From contig JANSXX010000010.1 of the NCBI GenBank assembly GCA_024742815.1, positions 77,509-141,508 of the forward strand: a stretch of DNA of 64,000 nt. Reading direction: 5' to 3'. The notes under the pieces were generated by a model, which saw nothing but the letters and a program-made list of their open reading frames with translations, had not been told where the DNA came from and searched no databases. Shown here piece by piece: positions 54,911 to 62,551 of this stretch. A program made the translations under genes and the position numbers. Within the stretch, counting starts at the first letter, position 1. The number at the start of each line of letters is the position of its first letter. The stretch is from HXMU1420-13 sp024742815 (GTDB lineage: Bacteria; Bacteroidota; Rhodothermia; Balneolales; Balneolaceae).

Positions 54911-55974
54911 AGATTAAGGAAGTCCAGGCTTACATAAAGGATTTGGGAACAAGTCGACCTTATAGCATTGCTTACAAAACGGTTACTGAAGTAAAAAATA
55001 CCTTTGTAGAGATTGAACTCGAAGATGGAACGGTAGGAATCGGAGCTTGTAATCCGAGTGAAAAAGTAGTCGGCGAAAATGTGGATCAAGCTTACGAGCA
55101 TTTAGATACTGCTGATTTTAGTTATCTGATAGGTTCGGATATCAACACACTTCCTGCATTGTTAACTCAGACTCAAGAGCGATTCAGCAAGTGGCCGGGA
55201 TCTCATGCAGCCATTGATATCGCTTTGTATGATGTCTGCACCAAACAGTTGGGAATTTCTTTAGGTGAATACTTCGGAGTTGCACATAAACAACTTCCGA
55301 CATCCATAACTATCGGGATAAAAAATGTTGAGGAGACGTTAAAGGAAGCTGACGAATATCGTCAAATGGGTTTCAGATGTTTGAAAGTTAAAACGGGGTT
55401 AAGTCCAGAAGAAGATGCCGAGCGAATACTCAAAATCCACGAAAAATATCCCGATTCTGTTTTAAGAGTGGATGCCAATCAAGGGTATAGTCCCAGCGAT
55501 TTAGAAGTTTTTGTTCAAAAGGTGCGTGGCGTAGACCTTGAACTTATTGAACAACCATTTCCTGTTGATTCTTTTGCATCTGATTCAGCAGGCTTAGCTC
55601 AAAATGTGTCTAAATTTTTGGTTGCGGATGAATCCTGTCGCAATCCCCAAGACGCATTATGGCTTGTAAAAGAGGTTCCAAATTGTCCGATTTTTAACAT
55701 CAAGTTGATGAAATCGGGCGGACTCTTTGCAGCTTCACAAATTGCCACGATTGCCCAACACTCCGGAGTAGATTTGATGTGGGGCTGTAACGACGAATCC
55801 ATCGTAAGCATCACGGCAGCCATGCATTTGGCGTTCAGCTACTCACACACTAAATACATCGATCTGGATGGTAGTTTAGATTTGGTGGAAGATGTTGTAG
55901 ATGGAGGATTTATAATCGAGGAAGGAATAATGCGCCCAACCGGTGGTTCAGGTTTAGGCGTACGCATGGTTTGA
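54907..55974 (+). CDS. Enolase-superfamily dipeptide epimerase / N-acyl-glutamate racemase
   Basis: A 355-residue enzyme of the muconate lactonizing subgroup. Residues in order: the K-x-K base in CLKVKTGLSPEED (about residues 158-170), metal ligands Asp in LRVDANQGYS, Glu in LIEQPFPVD and Asp in VADESC, and the second Lys base in FNIKLMKSGG. The C-terminal GCNDESIVSITAAMHLAF is typical of L-Ala-D/L-Glu epimerases. With DUF1611 it could instead be DgcA, racemising N-acetyl-D-glutamate. Either way it feeds D-glutamate from peptidoglycan into central metabolism. Confidence 0.88.
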   Translation: MKIKEVQAYIKDLGTSRPYSIAYKTVTEVKNTFVEIELEDGTVGIGACNPSEKVVGENVDQAYEHLDTADFSYLIGSDINTLPALLTQTQERFSKWPGSHAAIDIALYDVCTKQLGISLGEYFGVAHKQLPTSITIGIKNVEETLKEADEYRQMGFRCLKVKTGLSPEEDAERILKIHEKYPDSVLRVDANQGYSPSDLEVFVQKVRGVDLELIEQPFPVDSFASDSAGLAQNVSKFLVADESCRNPQDALWLVKEVPNCPIFNIKLMKSGGLFAASQIATIAQHSGVDLMWGCNDESIVSITAAMHLAFSYSHTKYIDLDGSLDLVEDVVDGGFIIEEGIMRPTGGSGLGVRMV

Positions 55975-56022
55975 AAAACTAGCCACGCCATCAAAGAATG
56001 ATTATTTCGAGAAGTAAGTTAG

Positions 56023-56054
56023 ATACCACATTTCTACAATAATGTGGTGTTTTT
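56023..56054 (+). terminator. Rho-independent terminator of the epimerase operon
   Basis: Stem ACCACAT / ATGTGGT (56025-56031 and 56042-56048) with a 10-base loop and a following T run to 56054. Confidence 0.8.
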
Positions 56055-56167
56055 GTGATTCTGTAGCTTAAAAATTCTACAATTAAATTTTATATGCTGC
56101 ATTGATTTTTCGTTCTTAAGCTATACCATTGAATCAACTTTTAATTTTTTAGAATTATTCATTCATC

Positions 56168-57481
56168 ATGCGAAAATTCCTATTCGTAACCTATAGCGGA
56201 CTTATTACTGATATTGCCTGGCGTATTAAAATGGAGGGAAATGAAGTTCGTTTTTACATTCGAGATGAGTCGGAGCAGGAAATTGGTGATGGTTTTGTTG
56301 ATAAGATTGATGAGTGGGAATCTCATGTAGATTGGGCTGATGTAATTGTGTTTGACGATGTACTCGGGATGGGAACCTGGGCGAAAGATTTGCGCGACCA
56401 AGGAAAGGCAGTAATTGGTGGAACTCCTTACACTGATATGCTGGAAGACGATCGGGAATTCGGGCAAAATGAATTGAAGAAATACGGCATCAACATTATT
56501 CCTAATCAGAATTTCACTTCCTTTAAAGATGCCATCACCTATGTGAAAAACAATCCCGGCCGATATGTAATTAAGCCAAGTGGTGAAGCCCAAAACCTAA
56601 AAGGATTGCTCTTTGTTGGGGAAGAAGAGGACGGAAAAGATGTGGTTCAAGTGTTGGGTGAATACGACAAAGCATTATCAGATACAATTCCTTCTTTCCA
56701 ATTGCAGAAAAGAGTAACCGGTGTTGAAATGGCCATTGGAGCCTACTTTAACGGGCATAAATTTTTGGAGCCTGTGAACATCAATTTCGAGCATAAAAAA
56801 CTATTTCCCGGAAATTTGGGACCATCAACCGGTGAGATGGGTACCGCTATGTTCTGGACAAATTCGAATCGCATGTTCAACAAAACTCTAAAGCGATTTG
56901 AAGAAAAACTGAGAGCTGAACAGTATGTGGGTTACATCGATTTGAACTGCATTGTAAACGGTAATGGAATTTACCCATTGGAGTTCACGGCAAGATTTGG
57001 CTACCCAACTATATTTATACAGTCAGAAGGGATTATTATGCCGATGGGAGAGTTTTTCTACAAACTAGCGCATGGAGAGGACTTCAGAATTAAGACCAAA
57101 ACCGGTTTTCAAATGGGCGTACGTGTGGTTGTTCCACCATTTCCTTATTCCGATCCCGAAACTTTTAAAGTGCGTTCCAAAGATTCAGTAATCTACTTTA
57201 AGAATAAAGTTAAGCCGGTTACAGATCCGATGAAGCAATACGAAGGCATTCATTTTGAAGATGTGAAGCAAGTAAATGGCGAGTGGCTAGTAACTGGAAA
57301 AAGTGGTGTTGTTTTAACGATAAGTGGATCGGGACCTACCATGAAACAAACTCAACAACAAACCTACTCTCGGGTTCGCTCAATAAATATTCCGCATATG
57401 TACTACCGCACCGATATAGGAAATCGTTGGTACGAAGACAGTGATAAATTGCACAACTGGGGATATTTACGAGAGGTTTAG
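56168..57481 (+). CDS. PurD-like ATP-grasp protein
   Basis: A 437-residue ATP-grasp enzyme related to phosphoribosylamine-glycine ligase. ATP-grasp features are the lid/loop YVIKPSGEAQNLKGLLFVG (about residues 135-153), QKRVTGVEMAIGAYFNG, and the metal-binding LEFTARFGYPTIFIQSEG (about 275-292). It lacks the usual PurD N-terminal GGREHALA and the KADGLAAGKGV loop, and the N-terminal domain contains TYSGLITDIAWRIKMEG instead. It is probably not the housekeeping purine enzyme but a ligase on a different substrate. It lies behind a terminator, so it has its own promoter. Confidence 0.75.
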   Translation: MRKFLFVTYSGLITDIAWRIKMEGNEVRFYIRDESEQEIGDGFVDKIDEWESHVDWADVIVFDDVLGMGTWAKDLRDQGKAVIGGTPYTDMLEDDREFGQNELKKYGINIIPNQNFTSFKDAITYVKNNPGRYVIKPSGEAQNLKGLLFVGEEEDGKDVVQVLGEYDKALSDTIPSFQLQKRVTGVEMAIGAYFNGHKFLEPVNINFEHKKLFPGNLGPSTGEMGTAMFWTNSNRMFNKTLKRFEEKLRAEQYVGYIDLNCIVNGNGIYPLEFTARFGYPTIFIQSEGIIMPMGEFFYKLAHGEDFRIKTKTGFQMGVRVVVPPFPYSDPETFKVRSKDSVIYFKNKVKPVTDPMKQYEGIHFEDVKQVNGEWLVTGKSGVVLTISGSGPTMKQTQQQTYSRVRSINIPHMYYRTDIGNRWYEDSDKLHNWGYLREV

Positions 57482-57522
57482 AAGCAATTTCCTAATCTTA
57501 GTGTTGCCTATATACAGTTGGT

Positions 57523-57945
57523 TTATTCGAGATTTTGTTTGCGATAATTGGTTATTAGGTGATCAATAAGTCCCTGTTTATCAGTATGTATCATTGCATT
57601 ACTTTCTTGTAAAATAGGATGCAATTGTCGCAAATTTTTATCACTCCAAATAGCTAACTCTATGATTATCGGAGTGGAAGAAAGTCCTTTCTCTGTAAGA
57701 CGATAGATATTTACTTTTTTATTATCCGGTAGCTTTTCTTTGGTGATAAGATCAAGACCTTCCAACCATTTTAGTCTTGTCGATAAAATATTTGTAGCTA
57801 TTCCCTCATCAGCTTCCAGAAAATCTTTAAATGTTTTGCGGTTTTCCAGCAGCATTTGTTTGATTATCACCAAAGTCCATTTATCTCCAAGCAGATCTAA
57901 AGCAGAAGAGATAGGGCAATCGCATCTAAAAGTCACGTCATTCAT
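57523..57945 (-). CDS. HxlR-family transcriptional regulator
   Basis: A 140-residue winged-helix regulator: CDCPISSALDLLGDKWTLVI near the start, then RKTFKDFLEADEGIATNILSTRLKWLEGLDLI (recognition helix and wing). The N-terminal Cys pair resembles the redox-sensing Cys of HypR/YodB-type members. Start ATG 57945 (TTG 57951 also open). It is divergent from the NTF2-like gene, with three ACTTGCA-type sites between them. Confidence 0.9.
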   Translation of the reverse strand: MNDVTFRCDCPISSALDLLGDKWTLVIIKQMLLENRKTFKDFLEADEGIATNILSTRLKWLEGLDLITKEKLPDNKKVNIYRLTEKGLSSTPIIIELAIWSDKNLRQLHPILQESNAMIHTDKQGLIDHLITNYRKQNLE

Positions 57946-57963
57946 ACCCAAAAATACAACATT

Positions 57964-58042
57964 ACTTGCAAAATGAAATTTAATTTTAAAATCACTTGCA
58001 TTTTAAAAGTATAAATTGGATTATTACTTTCGATTTGCAAGT
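57964..58042. promoter_or_regulatory. Likely HxlR operator sites
   Basis: ACTTGCA at 57964-57970 and 57994-58000 (30 bases apart, about three helical turns) and the inverted TGCAAGT at 58036-58042, all within the 114-base divergent gap. The repetition points to a multi-site operator controlling both genes. Confidence 0.6.
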
Positions 58043-58059
58043 AATTAAATATATGAATC

Positions 58060-58947
58060 ATGAAAACTATTCTCCTTTTGGTATTTACGTCGTTGTTATG
58101 GTCTCAAAACAATGATGAAAATACCGCCAATACTAAGACCACCACCGAAATTATTAATGAAACCGAAGCTAGAAATATGAAAACCGTAGAAACATTTATA
58201 AAAGCTGTAAACAGTCGAGATATAGAAACCGTGAAGAAGTTGGTCCACCCAGATTATATCCAGCATAATCCATTTATTCCTACCGGCAGAGAGGCATTTA
58301 TCAACTTGTTTCCGGTTTTGGAAGAACATAACACGTATGCAGAAACTGTTCGCATATTTGCAGACGGGGATTTTGTAGTGTTACATAATATCTGGCACAA
58401 TGCAACGCCATTTGGAGCTCCTAAAATGGTTTCATTTGACGTCCTGCGAATAGATGAAAACGGATTAATTGCTGAGCATTGGGATGCGTTAACTCCGTTT
58501 GTAGAGGAAACGGCCAGCGGAAGAAGCCAAACTGACGGACCAACTACCATCACAGATGTTGACAAGAAAGAGGCTAATAAAGCACTTGCACGATCTATCA
58601 TCGAGGATGTACTGATGGGTAAAAATCCTTCTAAAATCACCGAATACATCAGCTCCGAAAAGTATCATCAACATAATCCTGAAATAAAAGATGGATTAAG
58701 TGGAATTGTAGAAGCTGTAGAATATCTGACTGCTCAGAATAATATGTTTCAATACAAGAAGGTTCACAAAATTTTGGGTGCGGGTAATTTCGTATTAACC
58801 ATCAGCAGTGGAGAATGGAGTGGAAAGGAGCAAATTTTCTACGATTTATTCCGATTTGAGGATAACAAAGCAGTTGAACATTGGGATGTTATTCAACCAA
58901 TACCTACCGAAAATCTTGCCAATGAAAACACCATGTTTGGATTCTGA
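58060..58947 (+). CDS. Exported protein with two SnoaL-like (NTF2-fold) domains
   Basis: A 295-residue protein with an N-terminal hydrophobic stretch (MKTILLLVFTSLLWSQ) that looks like a short signal peptide. Two tandem SnoaL-like domains follow (about residues 40-150 and 170-285): NSRDIETVKKLVHPDYIQHNPFIPTG and VLMGKNPSKITEYISSEKYHQHNPEIKDG, each ending ENGLIAEHWDAL or EDNKAVEHWDVI. Such proteins are often HxlR targets and respond to electrophiles or quorum lactones. Its function is not known. Confidence 0.82.
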   Translation: MKTILLLVFTSLLWSQNNDENTANTKTTTEIINETEARNMKTVETFIKAVNSRDIETVKKLVHPDYIQHNPFIPTGREAFINLFPVLEEHNTYAETVRIFADGDFVVLHNIWHNATPFGAPKMVSFDVLRIDENGLIAEHWDALTPFVEETASGRSQTDGPTTITDVDKKEANKALARSIIEDVLMGKNPSKITEYISSEKYHQHNPEIKDGLSGIVEAVEYLTAQNNMFQYKKVHKILGAGNFVLTISSGEWSGKEQIFYDLFRFEDNKAVEHWDVIQPIPTENLANENTMFGF

Positions 58948-58977
58948 AATCCGCGAAAAAGAAATTTGTCAATAATT

Positions 58978-59006
58978 AAAGGGATTCTATGTGAATCCCT
59001 TTTTTA
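58978..59006 (+). terminator. Rho-independent terminator
   Basis: Perfect 10-bp stem AAAGGGATTC / GAATCCCTTT (58978-58987 and 58993-59002), 5-base loop, T run to 59005. Confidence 0.9.
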
Positions 59007-59092
59007 TATAAAGAAATCAAGCCTTAATACAGCTTATGTTGAATTTATTCTGTTCAATTTTTGGATTTATCAAATCCCAAGCAGATTTATTC

Positions 59093-60799
59093 CTAAGCAA
59101 CCAACGCCTTATTTGCTACGGCTAATCCTTTTACAAAAGCCTGCACCACAGCCTCAATCGTATCGGGAGATGCTCCTTTTGAGGTAAAGGTATGATCTTC
59201 TTTGCCAAGCACTAAAGTAGCAATAACGAGTGATTCAGTATCCGGTGAGAGTATTTCTACTTCATGACTGAGAACTTCTAAGGGCAAGAATTCATCCGTT
59301 TCTGCTTTGATGGCAGTCAACACAGCATCCAGTGGTCCCACTCCCTGATCCAAAGATATGATCTCTTCGCCATTCGGTAATCGTAATTTAACTGCAGCAC
59401 TAACTAACCCATGCATGCGCATGGTAAGCTTGTAATCAAGTACTTCCACCGGATATTCCAGTTTGGTTTCCTCTTGATAAATAAGCGAAGTGAGTGCTTT
59501 AATTTCTTCTTCTTTAAGCGTTTTTCCTTTTTTGTTGCAGCTCTGCACATACTCATCATACAACCGCGAATGCTCTTCGTTTAATGATGTGCTGCCCATA
59601 ATCATATCACGCGATTGCCCCCAGCTTTTACGCTGCAACTCAGAAAAACCTGAATCAATATATTGTTGAACACGCTCGAGTTTAGGTGATAGTACAGGAG
59701 ATGAAAGAGAATATTTAGCAACAACCTGTGCACTTTTTAAACCGGTTCCGGTTAGTACAAATAAGCACTTTTTCCCTCTAAAAGTATTCAGATTATTTTT
59801 GAAGCAAGCTAACGGAATCGCGCAAGCAGGTTCAGTAAAAAAGCCTTCTTGTACGGCCATCTCTTTCATCGAGCTAAGTAGCTCATTTTCGGTGGCAGTA
59901 AAAGCTAGTCCATTCGTTTTATTGATACCTTCCAGTACTTTGTAGAAATCGAAAGGATCACCAACAGCTACGGCATCAGCCATTGTGTTTACCTGATCTT
60001 TAACAATTTTCTCTTTCTTGAAAATACCTTCAACAACCGGTGAACTTTGTTCAGGTTGTACAGCTACAAAACTTGGGATTTTTTCAATTTCTCCGGCTGC
60101 TTTTAGTTCTTTAAATCCTTTATAAATAGCTGCGAAATTAGTACCGGCACCGATAGGCACGAATATATAATCGTAATCAATCGGACCTTGTTCAAAAAGC
60201 TCATAAGAGAAGGTTTTTTGTCCTTCCTGCCGAAACACATAATCACCGGCAAGATAGTAGTTGCCTGATTTCGCAAATTCCCGGCATAAGATTTCGCAGG
60301 TTTTAAAATCACCCTTTATTTTGATGATGGTAGCATCATAAATGGTAGATTGAGCAAGTTTTGCTTCTGGTGTTTTTTCAGGGACAAATACAAAACATGG
60401 AATTTTAAAATAGCAGGCATAAGCAGCTACCGAAGCAGCCATATTACCAGTAGAAGCTAGGCATATAGCATCCGCTCCTAATTCAATGGCTTTTAGTACT
60501 TCAATATAACTTCCCCGGTCTTTGAAACACCCGGTTGGATTCTCAAACTCGAGTTTCGCATAAAGCTCTGCTCCATACATCTCTGAAAGTCGAGAAAGGT
60601 ATTTCAGCGAGGTGGGATTCGTTTTAAGCGGATCAGGCTGAATTTCTTTTAACGGTAACTGTATTTCTTTACGTGCTTCATTGTAAATCACCTCTAAAAC
60701 ACTACCACACTGCGTACAGTAGGTACTGGTTTCTTTTTCGTTATTAATGGTGTTGCAGGAAATACAGCGAACTATGTAGCCGGTGTGTGGACTTGTCAT
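59093..60799 (-). CDS. thrC: Threonine synthase fused to a LeuA-type allosteric domain
   Basis: Converts O-phosphohomoserine to threonine with PLP, 568 residues. An N-terminal zinc ribbon (CISC...CTQC, about residues 10-30) precedes the fold-type II catalytic domain with the Schiff-base Lys in FENPTGCFKDRGSYIE and loops such as ASTGNMAASVAAYA. After about residue 430 there is an extra 130-residue domain: AAVKLRLPNGEEIISLDQG, VGPLDAVLTAIKAETDE, and ESLVIATLVLGKEDHTFTSKGASPDTIEAVVQAF. This matches the regulatory (dimerisation) domain of 2-isopropylmalate synthase, so feedback by leucine or a related amino acid is plausible. ATG 60799 fits the promoter at 60823; ATG 60814 is the alternative. Confidence 0.88.
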   Translation of the reverse strand: MTSPHTGYIVRCISCNTINNEKETSTYCTQCGSVLEVIYNEARKEIQLPLKEIQPDPLKTNPTSLKYLSRLSEMYGAELYAKLEFENPTGCFKDRGSYIEVLKAIELGADAICLASTGNMAASVAAYACYFKIPCFVFVPEKTPEAKLAQSTIYDATIIKIKGDFKTCEILCREFAKSGNYYLAGDYVFRQEGQKTFSYELFEQGPIDYDYIFVPIGAGTNFAAIYKGFKELKAAGEIEKIPSFVAVQPEQSSPVVEGIFKKEKIVKDQVNTMADAVAVGDPFDFYKVLEGINKTNGLAFTATENELLSSMKEMAVQEGFFTEPACAIPLACFKNNLNTFRGKKCLFVLTGTGLKSAQVVAKYSLSSPVLSPKLERVQQYIDSGFSELQRKSWGQSRDMIMGSTSLNEEHSRLYDEYVQSCNKKGKTLKEEEIKALTSLIYQEETKLEYPVEVLDYKLTMRMHGLVSAAVKLRLPNGEEIISLDQGVGPLDAVLTAIKAETDEFLPLEVLSHEVEILSPDTESLVIATLVLGKEDHTFTSKGASPDTIEAVVQAFVKGLAVANKALVA

Positions 60800-60822
60800 G
60801 GGAAACTCTATCAAATTTTGCC

Positions 60823-60850
60823 CAAAGTTACGAAGCTGTTCGTTATCAAA
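60823..60850 (-). promoter_or_regulatory. Probable thrC promoter
   Basis: Minus-strand TTTG (60850-60847), 16 bases, then TAACTTTG (60830-60823), an exact TAnnTTTG. A start about seven bases on would leave about 17 bases before ATG 60799 and almost none before 60814. The palindrome AAAAAAGCGCTTTTTT at 60859-60874 lies just upstream and may end the preceding transcript. Confidence 0.5.
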
Positions 60851-60972
60851 AAACTATTAAAAAAGCGCTTTTTTAGGGCTGTGGAAAAAGAGAACAACTC
60901 AAATATTATTCACCCAAAGTGATGTAAAAATAGCCCAAAAAAATTGCGTATTCGAACTTAGATCACATTTTT

Positions 60973-61060
60973 CAACACTCAACACTCAACACTCAACACT
61001 CAACACTCAACACTCAACACTCAACACTCAACACTCAACACTCAACACTCAACACTCAAC
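60973..61060. repeat. CAACACT heptamer tandem array
   Basis: Twelve perfect copies of CAACACT (60973-61056) plus a partial CAAC to 61060. Between the thrC promoter and the small acidic protein gene, whose TAG stop is formed at the array edge. On the transcript of that gene the tract reads as (AGTGTTG)n directly after the stop. Confidence 0.95.
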
Positions 61061-61305
61061 TAAAATGGTAAAAATATAATCTCTTCAAAATCCATATCGA
61101 GTTCATCGAGAATAGGACCGGCAATTTCAACAATTTCATCCTGTGAGTAGTCTTCCAATCCTTCCAGTTTGATATATAAAATCTCATTCATCTCGTCGAT
61201 GTGATATTCTGCTTCGGTACTTTCGAAACTTTCTTTTATGGTTTTGATCAGAATTTCGAGATCATTTTCGTAAGCATCGTAATCAATTTCTTCGGGAGCG
61301 CTCAT
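61060..61305 (-). CDS. Small acidic protein of unknown function
   Basis: An 81-residue, strongly acidic soluble protein from ATG 61305 (MSAPEEIDYDAYENDLEIL). It is largely beta/alpha with EIDYDAYENDLEILIKTIKE and EILYIKLEGLEDYSQDEIVE; more than a quarter of residues are Asp or Glu. An upstream in-frame ATG at 61362 would overlap the divergent anmK more deeply. No family recognised. Its stop codon sits at the start of the CAACACT array. Confidence 0.6.
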   Translation of the reverse strand: MSAPEEIDYDAYENDLEILIKTIKESFESTEAEYHIDEMNEILYIKLEGLEDYSQDEIVEIAGPILDELDMDFEEIIFLPF

Positions 61306-61350
61306 AACAAGTGGATTTGATTGGTACGCAAAATACTCCGAGTTTCGGGG

Positions 61351-62502
61351 ATGAACAAGCAACTACTTCGACTTTTAAAAATCGCTGAAAAAACAGACCG
61401 AATCATCATAGGTTTGATGTCGGGCACTTCCCTTGATGGTCTTGATATCGCGCTCTGCCGATGCACGGAATCGTCGTTAACCGTGGAAAATTTCCAGAGC
61501 ACGGAATACGATAATCAGCAGCAAGAAATGCTTCATTCTCTGCGAAGCAAAAGCAATATTTCGATGCCCTTACTCTGTCGATTACATACCTCAATGGCTC
61601 ACTTTTACGCCGATCAAATTTTAAACTGCCTCTCAAATTGGGGAGTTGCTCCTGATCAAGTTGACGTGATAGCCAGCCACGGACAAACCATTTTTCATGC
61701 TCCGGATGCAGAGTTATCAACGACGTTTCAGTGTGTAGATGGTGATCATATCGCACAAATAACGGGAATTATCACCTTGTCTGATTTCCGTCAAAAACAC
61801 GTAGCAGCTGGTGGTGAAGGAGCGCCTTTAGCAAAGTATTTGGATGAGTTTCTTTATCAGGATGAACATCGCACAAGAGTTGCTTTAAACCTTGGCGGCA
61901 TCGCAAATTTCACAGTTATCCCACCTAAAGGATCTAATCAAGAGGGACTGAGTACGGATGTAGGTCCGGCCAATACGTTAATCAACGAAGCCATGCTCAA
62001 GTATTTTGGAAAGCCTTATGATGAAAACGGAGAGGTTGCTGCATCAGGAGCTATCCATTCTGAATTAGTAAAGTATTGTTTAATAGAGCCTTTTTTCCGA
62101 CTGGAATTCCCGAAAACAACCGGACAGGAGTTATTTAATCTGCACTTAATTGAGGCGTTGATGGAAAGCCATGGAATAACACTTCAGCCAAAAGATCTGG
62201 TGGCTTCATTAACCGAATTAACCGTAAAAGCCATTGTGCGAGCTGTTGATGATATTTTAGGAACCAACGCCTTTGATATGATTGTGAGCGGTGGAGGAGC
62301 GCATAATCGAACACTTATTACTGCTCTTCAAGAACAGCTTCCACAAACTAAATTCCTCAATGCTTCACAATTCGGAATATCCGGAGATGCAAAAGAAGCC
62401 GCATTAATGGCTTTTTTGGGAAATGAATGGTTTGCTGAGCAGGGTTTTGCGGTAGCTGATCGTTCCAATATTCACTTTGGTAAACTCAGCTTGCCCAATT
62501 AA
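61351..62502 (+). CDS. anmK: Anhydro-N-acetylmuramic acid kinase
   Basis: Recycles peptidoglycan by phosphorylating and opening 1,6-anhydroMurNAc. It has 383 residues from ATG 61351; an in-frame TTG at 61321 would add ten. The ATP phosphate loop is IIGLMSGTSLDGLDIALC near residues 18-35. Also present are VIASHGQTIFHAP, GEGAPLAKYLDEFLY, LNLGGIANFTVI, STDVGPANTLINEAM and VSGGGAHNRTL, all expected for AnmK. It joins the VanX-like dipeptidase and the epimerase operon as evidence for active cell-wall recycling. Confidence 0.95.
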   Translation: MNKQLLRLLKIAEKTDRIIIGLMSGTSLDGLDIALCRCTESSLTVENFQSTEYDNQQQEMLHSLRSKSNISMPLLCRLHTSMAHFYADQILNCLSNWGVAPDQVDVIASHGQTIFHAPDAELSTTFQCVDGDHIAQITGIITLSDFRQKHVAAGGEGAPLAKYLDEFLYQDEHRTRVALNLGGIANFTVIPPKGSNQEGLSTDVGPANTLINEAMLKYFGKPYDENGEVAASGAIHSELVKYCLIEPFFRLEFPKTTGQELFNLHLIEALMESHGITLQPKDLVASLTELTVKAIVRAVDDILGTNAFDMIVSGGGAHNRTLITALQEQLPQTKFLNASQFGISGDAKEAALMAFLGNEWFAEQGFAVADRSNIHFGKLSLPN

Positions 62503-62536
62503 AAAAGGGGAGCGGTCTGCCAAACACACTCCCCCT
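62501..62536 (-). terminator. Terminator of the chemotaxis receptor gene
   Basis: Stem GGGGAG / CTCCCC (62507-62512 and 62529-62534), 16-base loop, with A residues at 62501-62506 that give a T run on the minus strand. It may also act on the convergent anmK transcript. Confidence 0.65.
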
Positions 62537-62551
62537 GAGTATTACGGTATG

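Noticed and set aside
60973..61060. CRISPR-like array
   Set aside because: Units are only 7 bases and contiguous, with no spacers; it is a simple tandem repeat.
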